Positions 33,518 to 42,955 are shown, counted from the first letter of the stretch. The stretch: 64,000 bases of DNA from Pseudooceanicola sediminis (GCF_003575965.1 NZ_QWJJ01000007.1:186838-250837); one strand, 5' to 3'. Translations and numbers: made by a program. The notes: generated by a model not told the origin, from the letters alone.

Positions 33518-33817
33518 ATAGCAGACATTCGGCGCCAGTCGTGCAGGATTTTGCATCGCCTTGAGGCTCGACCGTTGGGGGCGGAGAGCTGCCGTTCGCT
33601 GCACTCCGCACCGATGACCGCTGTGCGCAGGAACCGGACGGTGCGAATTTGGCCTGTGTACCGGACAAGCTCATATTTCGCGCTGCGCCAACTTTAAGAA
33701 GAGCGGACGCTGGACGCGGGTGCAGTATTTTTGCCGGACCAACCGTTGGCATAACCGATGGAGCCGGCACTCACAGTGCCAGCGTCCCTTCAAGCTGACT
33801 CGATATGCTACCGGCAA
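33518..33817. other. 300-bp gap, no gene seen
   Basis: Between the SRAP gene and the membrane coiled-coil gene. I find no frame with a start signal and no repeat. Marks the boundary between phage genes and right-end cargo. Confidence 0.4.
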
Positions 33818-34435
33818 CTACGCCGGAGCGAGTAGAAGTGCCAAGTCGACCATTCTTTGGATGACAGATTGAGTGGGGTCTTTCTTTCTTGATCGATGAG
33901 AGGCCCAGATTTGGGCAGCCTCAAGAAATTGCGGCCCCTTTTCCCCGAGTTCGTCGTCCCTATTCAACGACGCAACAAGATCCGCATACTTTCTGCGGTC
34001 GATACGGGAGTATTTTGCTGCCGTCCGGCCGTCAATCTGAGAGTCTGATGCGATTTCTTCGAGGCGATCTCGTATCCTAAGCCAGTTGGATGCCAAGTCC
34101 TCGAAGCTCAGCTCAGGTATCTCATCTTGCCCTTCAGGTTCGCTAGCCAATTCTTCATCAAGTGCTTGCCTGTCAGATACATCCGCTCTGATTTGCGCCG
34201 TGCTCGCGGTCAGGCTACTAAGCTTCTCCTCGATGTCTGCAAGTGACAGCTGAACGCGAGATTGATGGTCGGTTAACAGTCGATCGGTTGTGTCGAGCGC
34301 AGACTTAATGTCCCGCACTTTTCCGCTGAACAGCCACCAACCTAGTAGGACTGCAGCTATCGCACCAAAAAAAGTCATAATGCCAGCCCCAAGCGTGGCT
34401 TGAGGCTGACTTAAATCCAACAGCCATTGCGGCAC
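33818..34435 (-). CDS. Membrane-anchored coiled-coil protein, cargo gene
   Basis: 205 residues if started at GTG 34435, which has GGGGGAG seven bases upstream; the longer ATG start at 34516 has no such signal. An N-terminal membrane segment (AGIMTFFGAIAAVLLGWWLF) leads into a long coiled coil (ALDTTDRLLTDHQSRVQLSL) and a C-terminal helical domain. No family recognised. The layout resembles membrane-sensor or effector proteins of phage-exclusion systems, but no catalytic motif is visible. Confidence 0.6.
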   Translation of the reverse strand: MPQWLLDLSQPQATLGAGIMTFFGAIAAVLLGWWLFSGKVRDIKSALDTTDRLLTDHQSRVQLSLADIEEKLSSLTASTAQIRADVSDRQALDEELASEPEGQDEIPELSFEDLASNWLRIRDRLEEIASDSQIDGRTAAKYSRIDRRKYADLVASLNRDDELGEKGPQFLEAAQIWASHRSRKKDPTQSVIQRMVDLALLLAPA

Positions 34436-34834
34436 TAACTTGCTCCCCCGTATTACAATATTTCGAAGCGAAAGGATTAACGAACTTGAGTGTGCGATCA
34501 AGTTTATAACGCGCATTAGCTGTGATGATATCCCTGCGAGGCTTGCACAACCGATTTGGACTCAGATGGAGTCGTCGGTGGCGCAGTATTAGGTCGTCGG
34601 CTTCAAACCACTTAATGCATCGGCCGAGTGGGTAGCAGCCAGCGCGAGTCTGTCGGTCGTGCTCGCCGCGGCATACGAAATGGCGCACCAAGAGGGAGAA
34701 GGACAGTTAGGCCGTTCGCTGAGCTTGGCTCTAAAGACCTGAAAGCAAAGACCAAGTCGTCAATCGACAGATCGACTCCCGGTTAGGAGGACAGTAGGCT
34801 TGACCAGATCGGATTCGTTTAGGGTTAAAGATCG
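34436..34834. other. Gap between membrane protein and restriction gene
   Basis: About 400 bp without a convincing gene. It must hold the divergent promoters of the membrane protein and the PLD nuclease genes. Confidence 0.4.
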
Positions 34835-35986
34835 ATGGCAAAGGTTCGGGCAATCTTTCAACCGCTTGCAGGCAAGCAGCAACACGCACCACTAATAATA
34901 TCGCTGGCAGGAGAAGCTTGGTCGACTCGACTTATCGTCTCGTCCGCGTTTTCGAATTCTGCTGGCGTTGCGGCGGTATCGCAAGCTATCGCTCCCATCT
35001 CTGGAGCTTGCCGCGCCTTCATCGGAGTTAGGAATGGTTCAACGACCGCACAAGCTATCGCCGCTTTATTCAAGCTGGGTGTGGAACTCTATGTGATTGA
35101 CACCGCCACCAGGAGTCGGATTTTCCATCCGAAGGTTTATCTTGCCGTAGGTGTGGGTCAGGCGCGTGCGATTGTCGGAAGTGCTAACCTGACCCATGCA
35201 GGCTTGTTCAACAACATCGAAGTAGGGTCTGATATCGACTTGGACCTAGCGGACGCTACCGACAAGGCGTTCGTTGACACATTGATAGATTGCTTCGACG
35301 ATCTCATCAAAAATCATCCGCAGCACTGCTTCAAAATAAATAGTATTCGCCAAATCGTTGATTTGATGAAACAAGGCATTCTCGAAGACGAGCGTAGCCC
35401 AAAGACGCAAACTGCCTTTGGTTCGGGCCATCAAGGCAGTGTTACGACCAAGCCACGCATCAACCTTCCGTTCAAGTATTCACAAACTAAATCTAAAACC
35501 AAAAAACCAAAGATCAGTCCAACCATACCCGTTAGCGGTCAGCTTAGTGCCCCTCAAATTTATGGACAAATGGTATGGTTCAAACCAAGCCTTCCACGCT
35601 CGGACCTCCAGCTTAATCCCGGTCATGCTCCGGGCGTGCTGCGACTCACGCAAGCGAAATACAGGGTCGGCGGCAATGTAATTGATCAAACAACATATTT
35701 CCGAAATCAGGTGTTTGGTCCGCTGAGTTGGAAATACAATCCCACGGCACAAAAGGACGAGGCGGAGGCGCAGGTATCACTCGTTATTGCGGGTGTCTAT
35801 GTCGGTGACTTCGATATGCGGTTGAGCCACAAGCTTGCTTGGGCGGCTGGACAGGGCAACTACACTACTGGATTGCATTGGGACGAAGCAACTAGTCACA
35901 TCAAGCAACCTGGCTTGGTTGGTCGCACCCTCAAACTGTATCTGCCTGCATCAGCAGGGGCGCGCTACGTCATTGAGATTGACTAA
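34835..35986 (+). CDS. PLD-family restriction endonuclease (NgoFVII/BfiI-like)
   Basis: 383 residues. The N-terminal ~190 residues carry one HKD motif: FHPKVYLA (His and Lys) followed by GSANLTHAGL (Ser/Asn). Type II enzymes BfiI and NgoFVII use a dimer of such half-sites and need no metal. Residues ~200-240 are a basic linker; the rest is beta-rich and probably reads the recognition sequence. It converges on a DNA methylase gene, overlapping by 4 bp. Together they make a type II restriction-modification system. Confidence 0.8.
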   Translation: MAKVRAIFQPLAGKQQHAPLIISLAGEAWSTRLIVSSAFSNSAGVAAVSQAIAPISGACRAFIGVRNGSTTAQAIAALFKLGVELYVIDTATRSRIFHPKVYLAVGVGQARAIVGSANLTHAGLFNNIEVGSDIDLDLADATDKAFVDTLIDCFDDLIKNHPQHCFKINSIRQIVDLMKQGILEDERSPKTQTAFGSGHQGSVTTKPRINLPFKYSQTKSKTKKPKISPTIPVSGQLSAPQIYGQMVWFKPSLPRSDLQLNPGHAPGVLRLTQAKYRVGGNVIDQTTYFRNQVFGPLSWKYNPTAQKDEAEAQVSLVIAGVYVGDFDMRLSHKLAWAAGQGNYTTGLHWDEATSHIKQPGLVGRTLKLYLPASAGARYVIEID

Positions 35987-37572
35987 ATCGGTAGCCGATG
36001 TCGCCGATCTCTTAGTGTTGCCCAAGCGGCAAGTAAGTCCATCTGTTCCGATTTAGTAAGCGCGCCCAAAACCGCCTCAGATTGCACTTCGAGCGTATCG
36101 GCTACCGAATTTTCACGCACCATTCGGTCCAGCCTCTCAACGTCGGGCACAATCGCTTCTGGGGCAGGCAATAGCAATTTCTCAATTTCGCTCGGTACTA
36201 GCTCCAAAACACCCCCGCCATAGTGCCGCCCTTCCAGTTCAGCGCTAAGGGCGGTTAGACTGTTGTAGAAGCCATAGACCAAAGCATCCGCCGTGCCGCG
36301 TAGAGCACGGATGCGATAAGCCGTGTCGGTAGTGTAAGCACCTGCACGATTGAGGATCAAACGGGGAGTGTCGTGGCTACGCTTGAGCATACCAACCTCG
36401 GTCGCGTGAACCGAAGGGACCGTGTACCAAGGGCTGCGGATTCGGCATTTGTATCGATTGTGCAAGCTTTCGCGCTCTCCCGAAGCGATGTAGGCGCGAC
36501 CCTCGGCACTGTTCTCGACTGAACGATCCAACCAAAGGAAGTTGGTCGGCTTGCCGGTGGCCGCGTTACGGGAGTGCTGTGCATCGTCGTAGATAACTCC
36601 CGGGCAGTGATCACTGCGCCCGAACATGGGGTGTGCCCACTTTTCCAAACCGTTTTGTTTCACTACTTCGTCAGTCACTAGGAAGAACTTGTTGGCGCCT
36701 GTGACGATGCCCACATCGACCTTCGCTGCCTCAGAAAAGACGCAGAATCGAGTGTCAGCTTCTACCGCGTCGAGTATGGCTAATGTCGCGGCGGGAACCA
36801 GCGCGCGCGTCCATTTGCCTTGAACTGTCTTGCCGTTGATCGCTTGAGGCTTATTGAAAACCGCTTCCGGGTCTTCTTGGAGGAAGTCACGGCCCGAAAC
36901 GCGTTGAATGCCTAGACCTTCGCCATGGGCATTCAGTGTCGCCTTCTTCTCGGCCATAAGCAGGACGGCGCCTTGTAACGTTCCTTCAAACCAAATTTCC
37001 TGCGGGTCCACGATCACGACACGGCGGCACACTTGCCCAAGATAGGTCCTTAACGACTGTGCATGCATTACGTGGACAATCTCCGAAGGGACAACCATCG
37101 CAAGCCGCCCACCGGGCCGAAGCAATTCCATCGAAGCAAGGATAAACGGCACCCAAGCGTTCGTGTGTTTGGTAAATTTGCATCCGAGGCGATCAAACAC
37201 TCGCTCTGCGTTAGCTTGGAAGTCGGAAGGAAGATACTGGTATCGAATGAAAGGCGGGTTGCCGATCACCGCATCGAACTGTCCTGGCTTTGCCTCCAAC
37301 GCCCAACTCAGAAAGTCTTGGTTGTTAACGATGCAGTTGGACAGCCCGCGCGCAGCCGCCTTGGCCGCCTCCTCGGGCGCCAGCTCGAACGCAGTTACTG
37401 CTGCTTCTTTGCCGAACAGGCTTGGGAAAAACGCACCGTCACCACAGCTAGGTTCTAGTATGCGCATGCCGGTCACAGGCGCCACCCAGCGTGTCAGGAA
37501 ACGGGCGAGGTCCCCAGGCGTGTAGTAACCACCGCGAAGCTTCTGCTCTGTTTCTAACGCGATGAAATTCAT
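35983..37572 (-). CDS. Type II DNA methyltransferase, N6-adenine class
   Basis: 529 residues, ATG 37572. Motif X (GGYYTPGDLARFL), motif I LEPSCGDGAFFP and catalytic motif IV NPPFIRYQYL are present in gamma-class order; the C-terminal half, with KVDVGIVTGANKFFL and RIRALRGT, is a TaqI-like target-recognition domain. The NPPF form points to N6-adenine, though N4-cytosine cannot be excluded. It protects DNA from the convergent PLD nuclease. No controller gene is seen nearby. Confidence 0.88.
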   Translation of the reverse strand: MNFIALETEQKLRGGYYTPGDLARFLTRWVAPVTGMRILEPSCGDGAFFPSLFGKEAAVTAFELAPEEAAKAAARGLSNCIVNNQDFLSWALEAKPGQFDAVIGNPPFIRYQYLPSDFQANAERVFDRLGCKFTKHTNAWVPFILASMELLRPGGRLAMVVPSEIVHVMHAQSLRTYLGQVCRRVVIVDPQEIWFEGTLQGAVLLMAEKKATLNAHGEGLGIQRVSGRDFLQEDPEAVFNKPQAINGKTVQGKWTRALVPAATLAILDAVEADTRFCVFSEAAKVDVGIVTGANKFFLVTDEVVKQNGLEKWAHPMFGRSDHCPGVIYDDAQHSRNAATGKPTNFLWLDRSVENSAEGRAYIASGERESLHNRYKCRIRSPWYTVPSVHATEVGMLKRSHDTPRLILNRAGAYTTDTAYRIRALRGTADALVYGFYNSLTALSAELEGRHYGGGVLELVPSEIEKLLLPAPEAIVPDVERLDRMVRENSVADTLEVQSEAVLGALTKSEQMDLLAAWATLRDRRHRLPI

Positions 37573-38084
37573 GGTGTCTGCCCTTGCCGTTATGTTCTTA
37601 CTGCGTTCCCAAAGTTGGTGAATGGTAAACCGCTAATTTTCCTACCGCAAACCACTGCCTATCGCCATCCATATTTAGTAGCCTATTTTCGCTTCAATGC
37701 CGTATGTCGGGCCCGTGATGTGCGATTTCACAGAAAACACGTACGTTTCTTGAGGCGCAAATATCCGCCGCTTGTTGCGACTAGCACGATCTTAGGCCGC
37801 AAGGTTCGGCTATCTTGATGAGAGAGGTACCTCATCAGGCGTTTCCTCGTCCTGCGCATCGCTACCAGTTGAACAGCCTACAGCATCATCGAGAGCTGCG
37901 GGGCTCCGAGTGTCCGCTTTCGGGAAGTTGGCCTCGTGCTCTCGCACCAGCAGCATTCACTTCGCTGCGCTAGGCACGAAGGTCGCGTCAGGGCTTCAAC
38001 CGGTCATGCGCTGCGTCTTGCACGAATGGCGGCTTTGGGCCGTCATTGAGCCAGGTTGTTGGGTTCGGACAGCAGCGAGGCAAC
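37573..38084. other. 512-bp gap between methylase and integrase
   Basis: Short frames only, none with a credible start or recognisable product. The right half (37860-38080) has a mixed, degraded look and may be the remains of an earlier gene. Confidence 0.4.
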
Positions 38085-39338
38085 CTACAGCGCGACCAGC
38101 TGGACCGCCGCAAGCTTAGCGGGCAGGCCGCCACCCTCGCCGTAGCGCTGACGCCCCAAAGCGTGCCCCATCAAATCACGGCGCACCCTCTCATCGACAC
38201 CTGCCGTCAGCAAGCGATCCTCAAACGAATGGCGCAGCCCATAGATCGTATGATCGGGCGTCTCCTGCAGGCCGTTCTGGGACAGGAATTTGTTGATCGT
38301 CGCCGACAGGCCCGGCTTGTCGTGATACCGCGACAGGCCGCCCTCGCGCAGCGCCTCCAGAGACACGCCCGCCAGCGGGATTTCGCGCTCGCTCGTGTGG
38401 CTTTTCAACTGTCGACCCTCGCCTCTGATCAGCACATGCGGCACGTTAGCTGTCAGATCAATGTGGTGTGGATGCAGCGCCGCGGCCTCGCTCAGACGCA
38501 TCCCGGTATTGACCATGGATAGAACAATCCGTCGGGCGTCTGCATTCAGCCCCGCGAGGCCCGGCAGAAGGCGCGTGCGGATCCACTCGGTTGAATACGG
38601 TGGGCGCGTTCCAGGCTTGCCTTCCTTGAACGCAAGGCCTGCCACCGGTGGCACAAACCCCAGCCGCTTGCGCGACGCAACCGTGCGCAGGACCGTTGCA
38701 ATATAGGTGAAATCCTTGTTCGCCGAATGCGGCTTGATGCCGTCATCGGCAATCCTGTCCAGCCACCATTCGCGAAAGTCCTGCATGTCATCATGACTGA
38801 TCTGATCGATCGGCACATCACCGATCACCCCGATCAGATTGTTGATCGCCTTGATATGCGGATTGCGCCAGCGCCGGATCTGATCCGGTGATTTCTCCAG
38901 CGTCTTTTCGCGCGCCAGAGACCAGTACAGTTCCAAGGCGCTGCTGATCGTCATCTGCGGCGGCTGGGCACCGCCAAGCACAGCCCGCGCTTCCAGCGGA
39001 TCCGGCACGCCGTCGCGCACCGGCACGGCCTCTACCCGCGACAACAACTGATCAACCGGCAGCTTGGCCACATCCTCTGCCTGCCGGAATCGGAACCCCC
39101 GCGCGGCGGCCAGATCGCGCGCCGCTGACCATGCCGCATCGGCATCGCCGTCCGCGCCAGCCCTGCGCGCTTCCCAGCTGTCGATCAGCTCAGCCCAGAC
39201 GCGCGCCGCCTTTTCACGTGCGATCATTTCGCTGTCGGTATGCAGCGACAGCTTGACGAACGTGCGCGCCTCGATCGCCGCATAGCGCGACGGCACACGC
39301 CGACGGAGGAGGAAAGTTTTACCGCGCTTGATGATCAT
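38085..39338 (-). CDS. int: Tyrosine integrase
   Basis: 417 residues from ATG 39338 (MIIKRGKTFLLRRRVP); the frame also opens at 39362. Domain order is N-terminal arm-binding, core-binding (LELYWSLAREKTLEKSPDQI), then catalytic. Catalytic residues: Arg in NTGMRLSEA, the second-box Arg in YGLRHSFEDR, His in MGH and Tyr in RQRYGEGG; the usual His of the HxxR box is Tyr. It integrates the prophage at tRNA-Ser, 145 bp away. Related to roseobacter DUF6538-type integrases by its N-terminal layout. Confidence 0.93.
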   Translation of the reverse strand: MIIKRGKTFLLRRRVPSRYAAIEARTFVKLSLHTDSEMIAREKAARVWAELIDSWEARRAGADGDADAAWSAARDLAAARGFRFRQAEDVAKLPVDQLLSRVEAVPVRDGVPDPLEARAVLGGAQPPQMTISSALELYWSLAREKTLEKSPDQIRRWRNPHIKAINNLIGVIGDVPIDQISHDDMQDFREWWLDRIADDGIKPHSANKDFTYIATVLRTVASRKRLGFVPPVAGLAFKEGKPGTRPPYSTEWIRTRLLPGLAGLNADARRIVLSMVNTGMRLSEAAALHPHHIDLTANVPHVLIRGEGRQLKSHTSEREIPLAGVSLEALREGGLSRYHDKPGLSATINKFLSQNGLQETPDHTIYGLRHSFEDRLLTAGVDERVRRDLMGHALGRQRYGEGGGLPAKLAAVQLVAL

Positions 39339-39380
39339 GGCCGCGAAATGGCACGTCAGCACCTAAGCAATCAAGAGGCC

Positions 39381-39415
39381 ATGTGACCTAAATTGTGCCC
39401 CAAAACGTGACCCAA
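39381..39415 (+). promoter_or_regulatory. Candidate integrase arm-type sites, right
   Basis: ATGTGACCTAA (39381-39391), TTGTGCCCCAA (39393-39403) and ACGTGACCCAA (39405-39415) repeat with a 12-bp period, matching the pair at 2819-2841. They lie between int and attR. Confidence 0.65.
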
Positions 39416-39505
39416 AGTTAAAAAACCGGCGGAAAGAGAAGGCCGTGAACACCATTTAAGCCCATGTAAATACAGGTTTAATCGGCAATTTTGATTTAGA
39501 GAAAT

Positions 39506-39524
39506 TGGCGGAGGAGGTGGGATT
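39506..39524. repeat. attR core inside tRNA-Ser
   Basis: TGGCGGAGGAGGTGGGATT, identical to 2744-2762. It covers the CCA end, acceptor stem and part of the T-arm, so integration restores a complete tRNA. Confidence 0.92.
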
Positions 39525-39595
39525 CGAACCCACGGTACGCTCTCACGCACGCCGGTTTTCAAGACCGGTGCATTAGACCACTCTGCCACTCCTCC
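39506..39595 (-). tRNA. tRNA-Ser(TGA)
   Basis: 90 nt including the encoded CCA. Acceptor stem GGAGGAG pairs with CTCCTCC; anticodon loop CTTGAAA gives TGA; a long variable arm (GCGTGCGTGAGAGCGTACC region) is typical of serine tRNA; T-loop GGTTCGAATCC is intact. The 3' end is the prophage integration site and its sequence is supplied by the phage on this side. Confidence 0.97.
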
Positions 39596-39929
39596 GGCCC
39601 GGAGGCATGTAACCCCACGAATCTGATTCTGAAAGCGCTTCGACGCACTTAGGCCCGACGACGTGACGGCGGACCTGTCGGTGCCGCCTTTCCGCCGCAT
39701 CGACCAAGGCGAATGCGCCATGCGGGCGATGTCACCGGCCCTGCCTCCCCTGTCCGGCCCTCTGGCACGGGCTTGCTGGCGAACGAACGCTCAGCTCCAT
39801 GGAAAACGCACGGGCGGCTGGCTTTTCTGCCGGCAATGCAGTTACGAACCGGCCCGGTTATGCTAAGAAAAGCCGCGCGTCCCGCTGAGCGAGCCCGCAA
39901 CCAGAATGCCAAGCAGGAGTGAATCGTCC
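39596..39929. other. Intergenic region, tRNA to dacC
   Basis: About 330 bp. No gene is convincing. It should hold the divergent promoters of the tRNA and the dacC operon; I cannot assign clear -35/-10 boxes. Confidence 0.4.
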
Positions 39930-41138
39930 ATGCAGCTGTCCCCTCTGCGCCCCGGATCGGGCGTTCTTGCCGCCGCTTTCCTGGCGCTGACGTGCCTGCC
40001 AGCGCAGGCCTTCGATACCAGTGCCCGCGCGGCTTATATCGTTGATATCACGACCGAAACCGTATTGCTGGCGAAACAGGCCGATGAACCGATCCCGCCG
40101 GCGTCAATGTCGAAACTGATGACGCTCTACGTCGCGTTCGAGGCAATCCGCGATGGCCGCCTGCGCATGGACGAGGAGCTGCCGGTCTCGCAACACGCGA
40201 TGGACTACGGCGGCTCGACGATGTTCCTCGACACCACCGATCACGTAAAAGTGCAGGATTTGCTTCAGGGCATCATCGTGCTGTCGGGCAACGACGCCTG
40301 CGCCGTGATCGCCGAGGCCCTGTCGCCCGACGGCACCGAGGCCGGGTTCGCCCGTTTCATGACCAAGCGCGCGCAGGAACTGGGCATGACCAGCTCGACC
40401 TTCGCCAATTCCAATGGCTGGCCCGATCCGATGCAACGCATGTCGGTGCGCGACCTGGCGCTGCTGGCGACCCACATCATCAATGACTTTCCCGACTTCT
40501 ACCCACTGTTTTCCGAAACTGAATATGCCTTTGACGGGCGCGCGCCGCAGAACGTGCACAACCGCAATCCCCTGCTGGGGCTGGGGATCGGTGCGGACGG
40601 CCTGAAAACCGGCCACACCAGCGAAGCAGGCTACGGCCTGGTCGGCAGCGCGAAACAGGACGGGCGCCGGATCGTCTTCGTCGTCTCGGGCCTCGATTCC
40701 GTTCAGGCGCGGGCCGAGGAAAGCCGCTCCATCGTCAACTGGGCCTTTCGCCAGTTCAAGGAAAGCACCGTGATTCCGCAGGGCGAGGTGATCACCCGCG
40801 CCGCCGTATTCCAGGGCGACCAGCCAGATGTCGGGTTGACCGTTGCCAAGGACCTCGTGACGCTGGTGCCGTTCCTGTCGTCGCAGGGCATCCCCTCCGA
40901 AGTGGTCTATGACAGCCCCCTCGCCGCGCCGATCGCGCGCGGGCAGGAGGTAGGGCACCTGCTGATGAAACCCGAAGGCCTGCCGGAGATGCGCGTGCCC
41001 CTCGTTGCCGCCGAGGCGGTTTCCTACGGCGGGTTCATGGCCAAGGTGCAAAGCGCCGCGCGCTATCTGATGCGCCGCATGAACGAAGGCCCAACGGATA
41101 CCGCCGCGCCAGAGACCGCCCCCGAGGCGACCTCCTGA
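39930..41138 (+). CDS. dacC: D-alanyl-D-alanine carboxypeptidase (PBP5/6 type)
   Basis: 402 residues from ATG 39930 (AGGAG upstream; an in-frame ATG at 39906 is less likely). Signal peptide ending ACLPAQA-like (LTCLPAQA). Active site triad of S11 peptidases: SMSK, SGN and KTG. The C-terminal PBP5 domain ends in a helix (RYLMRRMNEG) that can anchor it to the membrane. It trims pentapeptides of peptidoglycan in the periplasm. First gene of a run with tmk and holB. Confidence 0.93.
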   Translation: MQLSPLRPGSGVLAAAFLALTCLPAQAFDTSARAAYIVDITTETVLLAKQADEPIPPASMSKLMTLYVAFEAIRDGRLRMDEELPVSQHAMDYGGSTMFLDTTDHVKVQDLLQGIIVLSGNDACAVIAEALSPDGTEAGFARFMTKRAQELGMTSSTFANSNGWPDPMQRMSVRDLALLATHIINDFPDFYPLFSETEYAFDGRAPQNVHNRNPLLGLGIGADGLKTGHTSEAGYGLVGSAKQDGRRIVFVVSGLDSVQARAEESRSIVNWAFRQFKESTVIPQGEVITRAAVFQGDQPDVGLTVAKDLVTLVPFLSSQGIPSEVVYDSPLAAPIARGQEVGHLLMKPEGLPEMRVPLVAAEAVSYGGFMAKVQSAARYLMRRMNEGPTDTAAPETAPEATS

Positions 41139-41140
41139 GC

Positions 41141-41782
41141 ATGACCGGAGGAGTGTTCCTGTCGTTCGAGGGTATCGACGGCTCTGGCAAATCCACCCAG
41201 GCACGCACGCTGGCAAATGCCCTGCGCGGGCTTGGCCGTGACGTCGTGCTGACGCGTGAGCCGGGCGGCTCACCGGGGGCCGAGGAAATTCGCGCCCTGG
41301 TGCTTCAGGGCGATCCTGACCGCTGGTCGGCCGAGACCGAGATCCTGCTGTTCACCGCGGCACGCCGCGACCACCTCGAACGCACGATCCAGCCCGCGCT
41401 GGAACGCGGCGCGGTGGTGATCTGCGACCGCTTTGCCGACAGCACGCGCGTCTACCAGGGCCTGTCACGCGGCGATCTGCGCGACACCGTCGACCAATTG
41501 CACACGCTGATGATCGGACGCGAGCCGGACATCACGATCCTGATCGACATGGACCCCGAAATCGGGCTGTCGCGGGCCCTGTCACGCCGGGGAGCCGAGG
41601 AACGCTTCGAAGACTTCGGCGCCGATCTTCAACGGGCAATGCGCAAGGGGTTCCTCGCGCTGGCCGCCGGCGCGCCTGATCGTTTTCGCGTCATTGACGG
41701 CACCGGCACCACGGACGAGGTGTTTTCCCGGCTGCAAGCGGACCTTCCCGAACTCTTCACCACCGGGCCGACGGCAGCATGA
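41141..41782 (+). CDS. tmk: Thymidylate kinase
   Basis: 213 residues. P-loop FEGIDGSGKSTQ, DRFADSTRVYQG (the DRY-like motif) and TREPGG are all present. Phosphorylates dTMP to dTDP. It starts 2 bp after dacC and overlaps holB (ATGA), so the three are one operon. Confidence 0.97.
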   Translation: MTGGVFLSFEGIDGSGKSTQARTLANALRGLGRDVVLTREPGGSPGAEEIRALVLQGDPDRWSAETEILLFTAARRDHLERTIQPALERGAVVICDRFADSTRVYQGLSRGDLRDTVDQLHTLMIGREPDITILIDMDPEIGLSRALSRRGAEERFEDFGADLQRAMRKGFLALAAGAPDRFRVIDGTGTTDEVFSRLQADLPELFTTGPTAA

Positions 41783-42906
41783 GCGACGACGCCCTTCCGG
41801 AACCCGACCGCGTCGACGGTGCGCCGCATCCGCGCGACACCCCCCGTCTGATCGGCCAGGACGCCGCCCAACAAGAGTTTCTCGAGGCCTTCAACTCCGA
41901 ACGCCTTCACCACGGCTGGATGATCACCGGCCCGCGCGGCTCGGGCAAGGCGACGCTGGCATGGTCCATCGCGCGTTTTCTGCTTGCCACGCCGCTACCC
42001 GAGACCGGCGGCATGTTCGGCGACAGCGCCCCTGTCCATGCCGACACCCTCGCCATTGCGCCGGATCACCCGGTGGTGCGACGCATGGCGGCCGGCTCTG
42101 AACAGGGCCTGTTCGTGCTGCGGCGCGGCTACAACGACAAGACCAAGCGTCTGAAGGATCAGATCACGGTCGACGAGGCGCGCAAACTCAAGGGGTTCTT
42201 CTCGCTCTCCTCCGCCGACGGCGGCCGCCGCGTCGTCATCGTCGATGCCGCGGATGAGCTGAACACCTCTGCCGCAAATGCCCTGCTCAAGCTGCTCGAA
42301 GAACCCCCGGCGCGCACCACGCTGTTGCTGGTCACGCACCAGCCCTCGGGGCTGCTGCCGACGATCCGGTCGCGCTGCCGGGTGCTGCGGCTGAAACCCC
42401 TGGAACCGGACCAGATGCAGCAGGCACTGGATCAGGCCGGGGTGCAGGTCGAGGCGCCCGATCGACTTGCCGCCCTTGCCGAGGGCTCGGTCGGGGCGGC
42501 GGTACGCCTGGCAAACCTGAACGGCCTTGCCCTCTATGCTGAATGGATCGGCATCCTCGGCTCGCTGCCGCGTCTCGACCGCACGCGCGCGCAGGCCCTG
42601 GCCGAAGCCGCCGCGATGCGCGGTGCCGAGGAACGCCGCGCGCTGATGGTTGCCCTGCTCGATCAGGCGCTTGGCCGTCTGGCAAAAACCGGCGCCACGG
42701 GCCAGCCCCCCGCCCCCCAAGCCGCCCGAGACGAGGCCGAGGTGCTGATGCGCCTGGCCCCCGGCCCCGACGCTGCGCGACTTTGGGCAGCACAGGCACA
42801 AGAGATCGGCGCGCGTCTGCGTCATGGGCTGGCGGTCAACCTTGACCCTGCCGCACTCATCCTAGATACGGTTTTCAGGCTACAAAAGGCCGCTGCCGGA
42901 GGCTAG
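41779..42906 (+). CDS. holB: DNA polymerase III delta' subunit
   Basis: 375 residues. AAA+ module: Walker A GPRGSGKAT, DAADELNTSAANALLKLLEEP and the SRC motif (TIRSRCRVL). It is the clamp-loader subunit. The tmk-holB-tatD order is widely conserved. Confidence 0.95.
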   Translation: MSDDALPEPDRVDGAPHPRDTPRLIGQDAAQQEFLEAFNSERLHHGWMITGPRGSGKATLAWSIARFLLATPLPETGGMFGDSAPVHADTLAIAPDHPVVRRMAAGSEQGLFVLRRGYNDKTKRLKDQITVDEARKLKGFFSLSSADGGRRVVIVDAADELNTSAANALLKLLEEPPARTTLLLVTHQPSGLLPTIRSRCRVLRLKPLEPDQMQQALDQAGVQVEAPDRLAALAEGSVGAAVRLANLNGLALYAEWIGILGSLPRLDRTRAQALAEAAAMRGAEERRALMVALLDQALGRLAKTGATGQPPAPQAARDEAEVLMRLAPGPDAARLWAAQAQEIGARLRHGLAVNLDPAALILDTVFRLQKAAAGG

Positions 42907-42955
42907 GCACCACAGGTAAGGTGCTGTCCGGCAAGAAATGCCAAGCAGGACCGAC

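Larger units (their letters stand above)
2744..39524. mobile_element. Integrated HK97-like siphoprophage in tRNA-Ser(TGA)
   Basis: The same 19-bp sequence, TGGCGGAGGAGGTGGGATT, is present at 2744-2762 and at 39506-39524, where it is the 3' end of an intact tRNA-Ser. A tyrosine integrase gene lies directly inside the right copy. Between the copies is a full siphophage set: repressor/Cro switch, early genes, small and large terminase, portal, S49-like protease, capsid, connectors, tail tube, tail chaperone with frameshift, tape measure, fibre, endolysin, holin and Rz/Rz1. Cargo lies at both ends (nucleotide-modification pair and toxin-antitoxin on the left; restriction-modification and membrane protein on the right). 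Span is about 36.8 kb, within the normal range for such phages. I see no broken core gene, so it may be functional. Confidence 0.93.

Noticed and set aside
37860-38084. Short plus-strand frames near the integrase end
   Set aside because: No start signal and no recognisable product; listed only as a gap.
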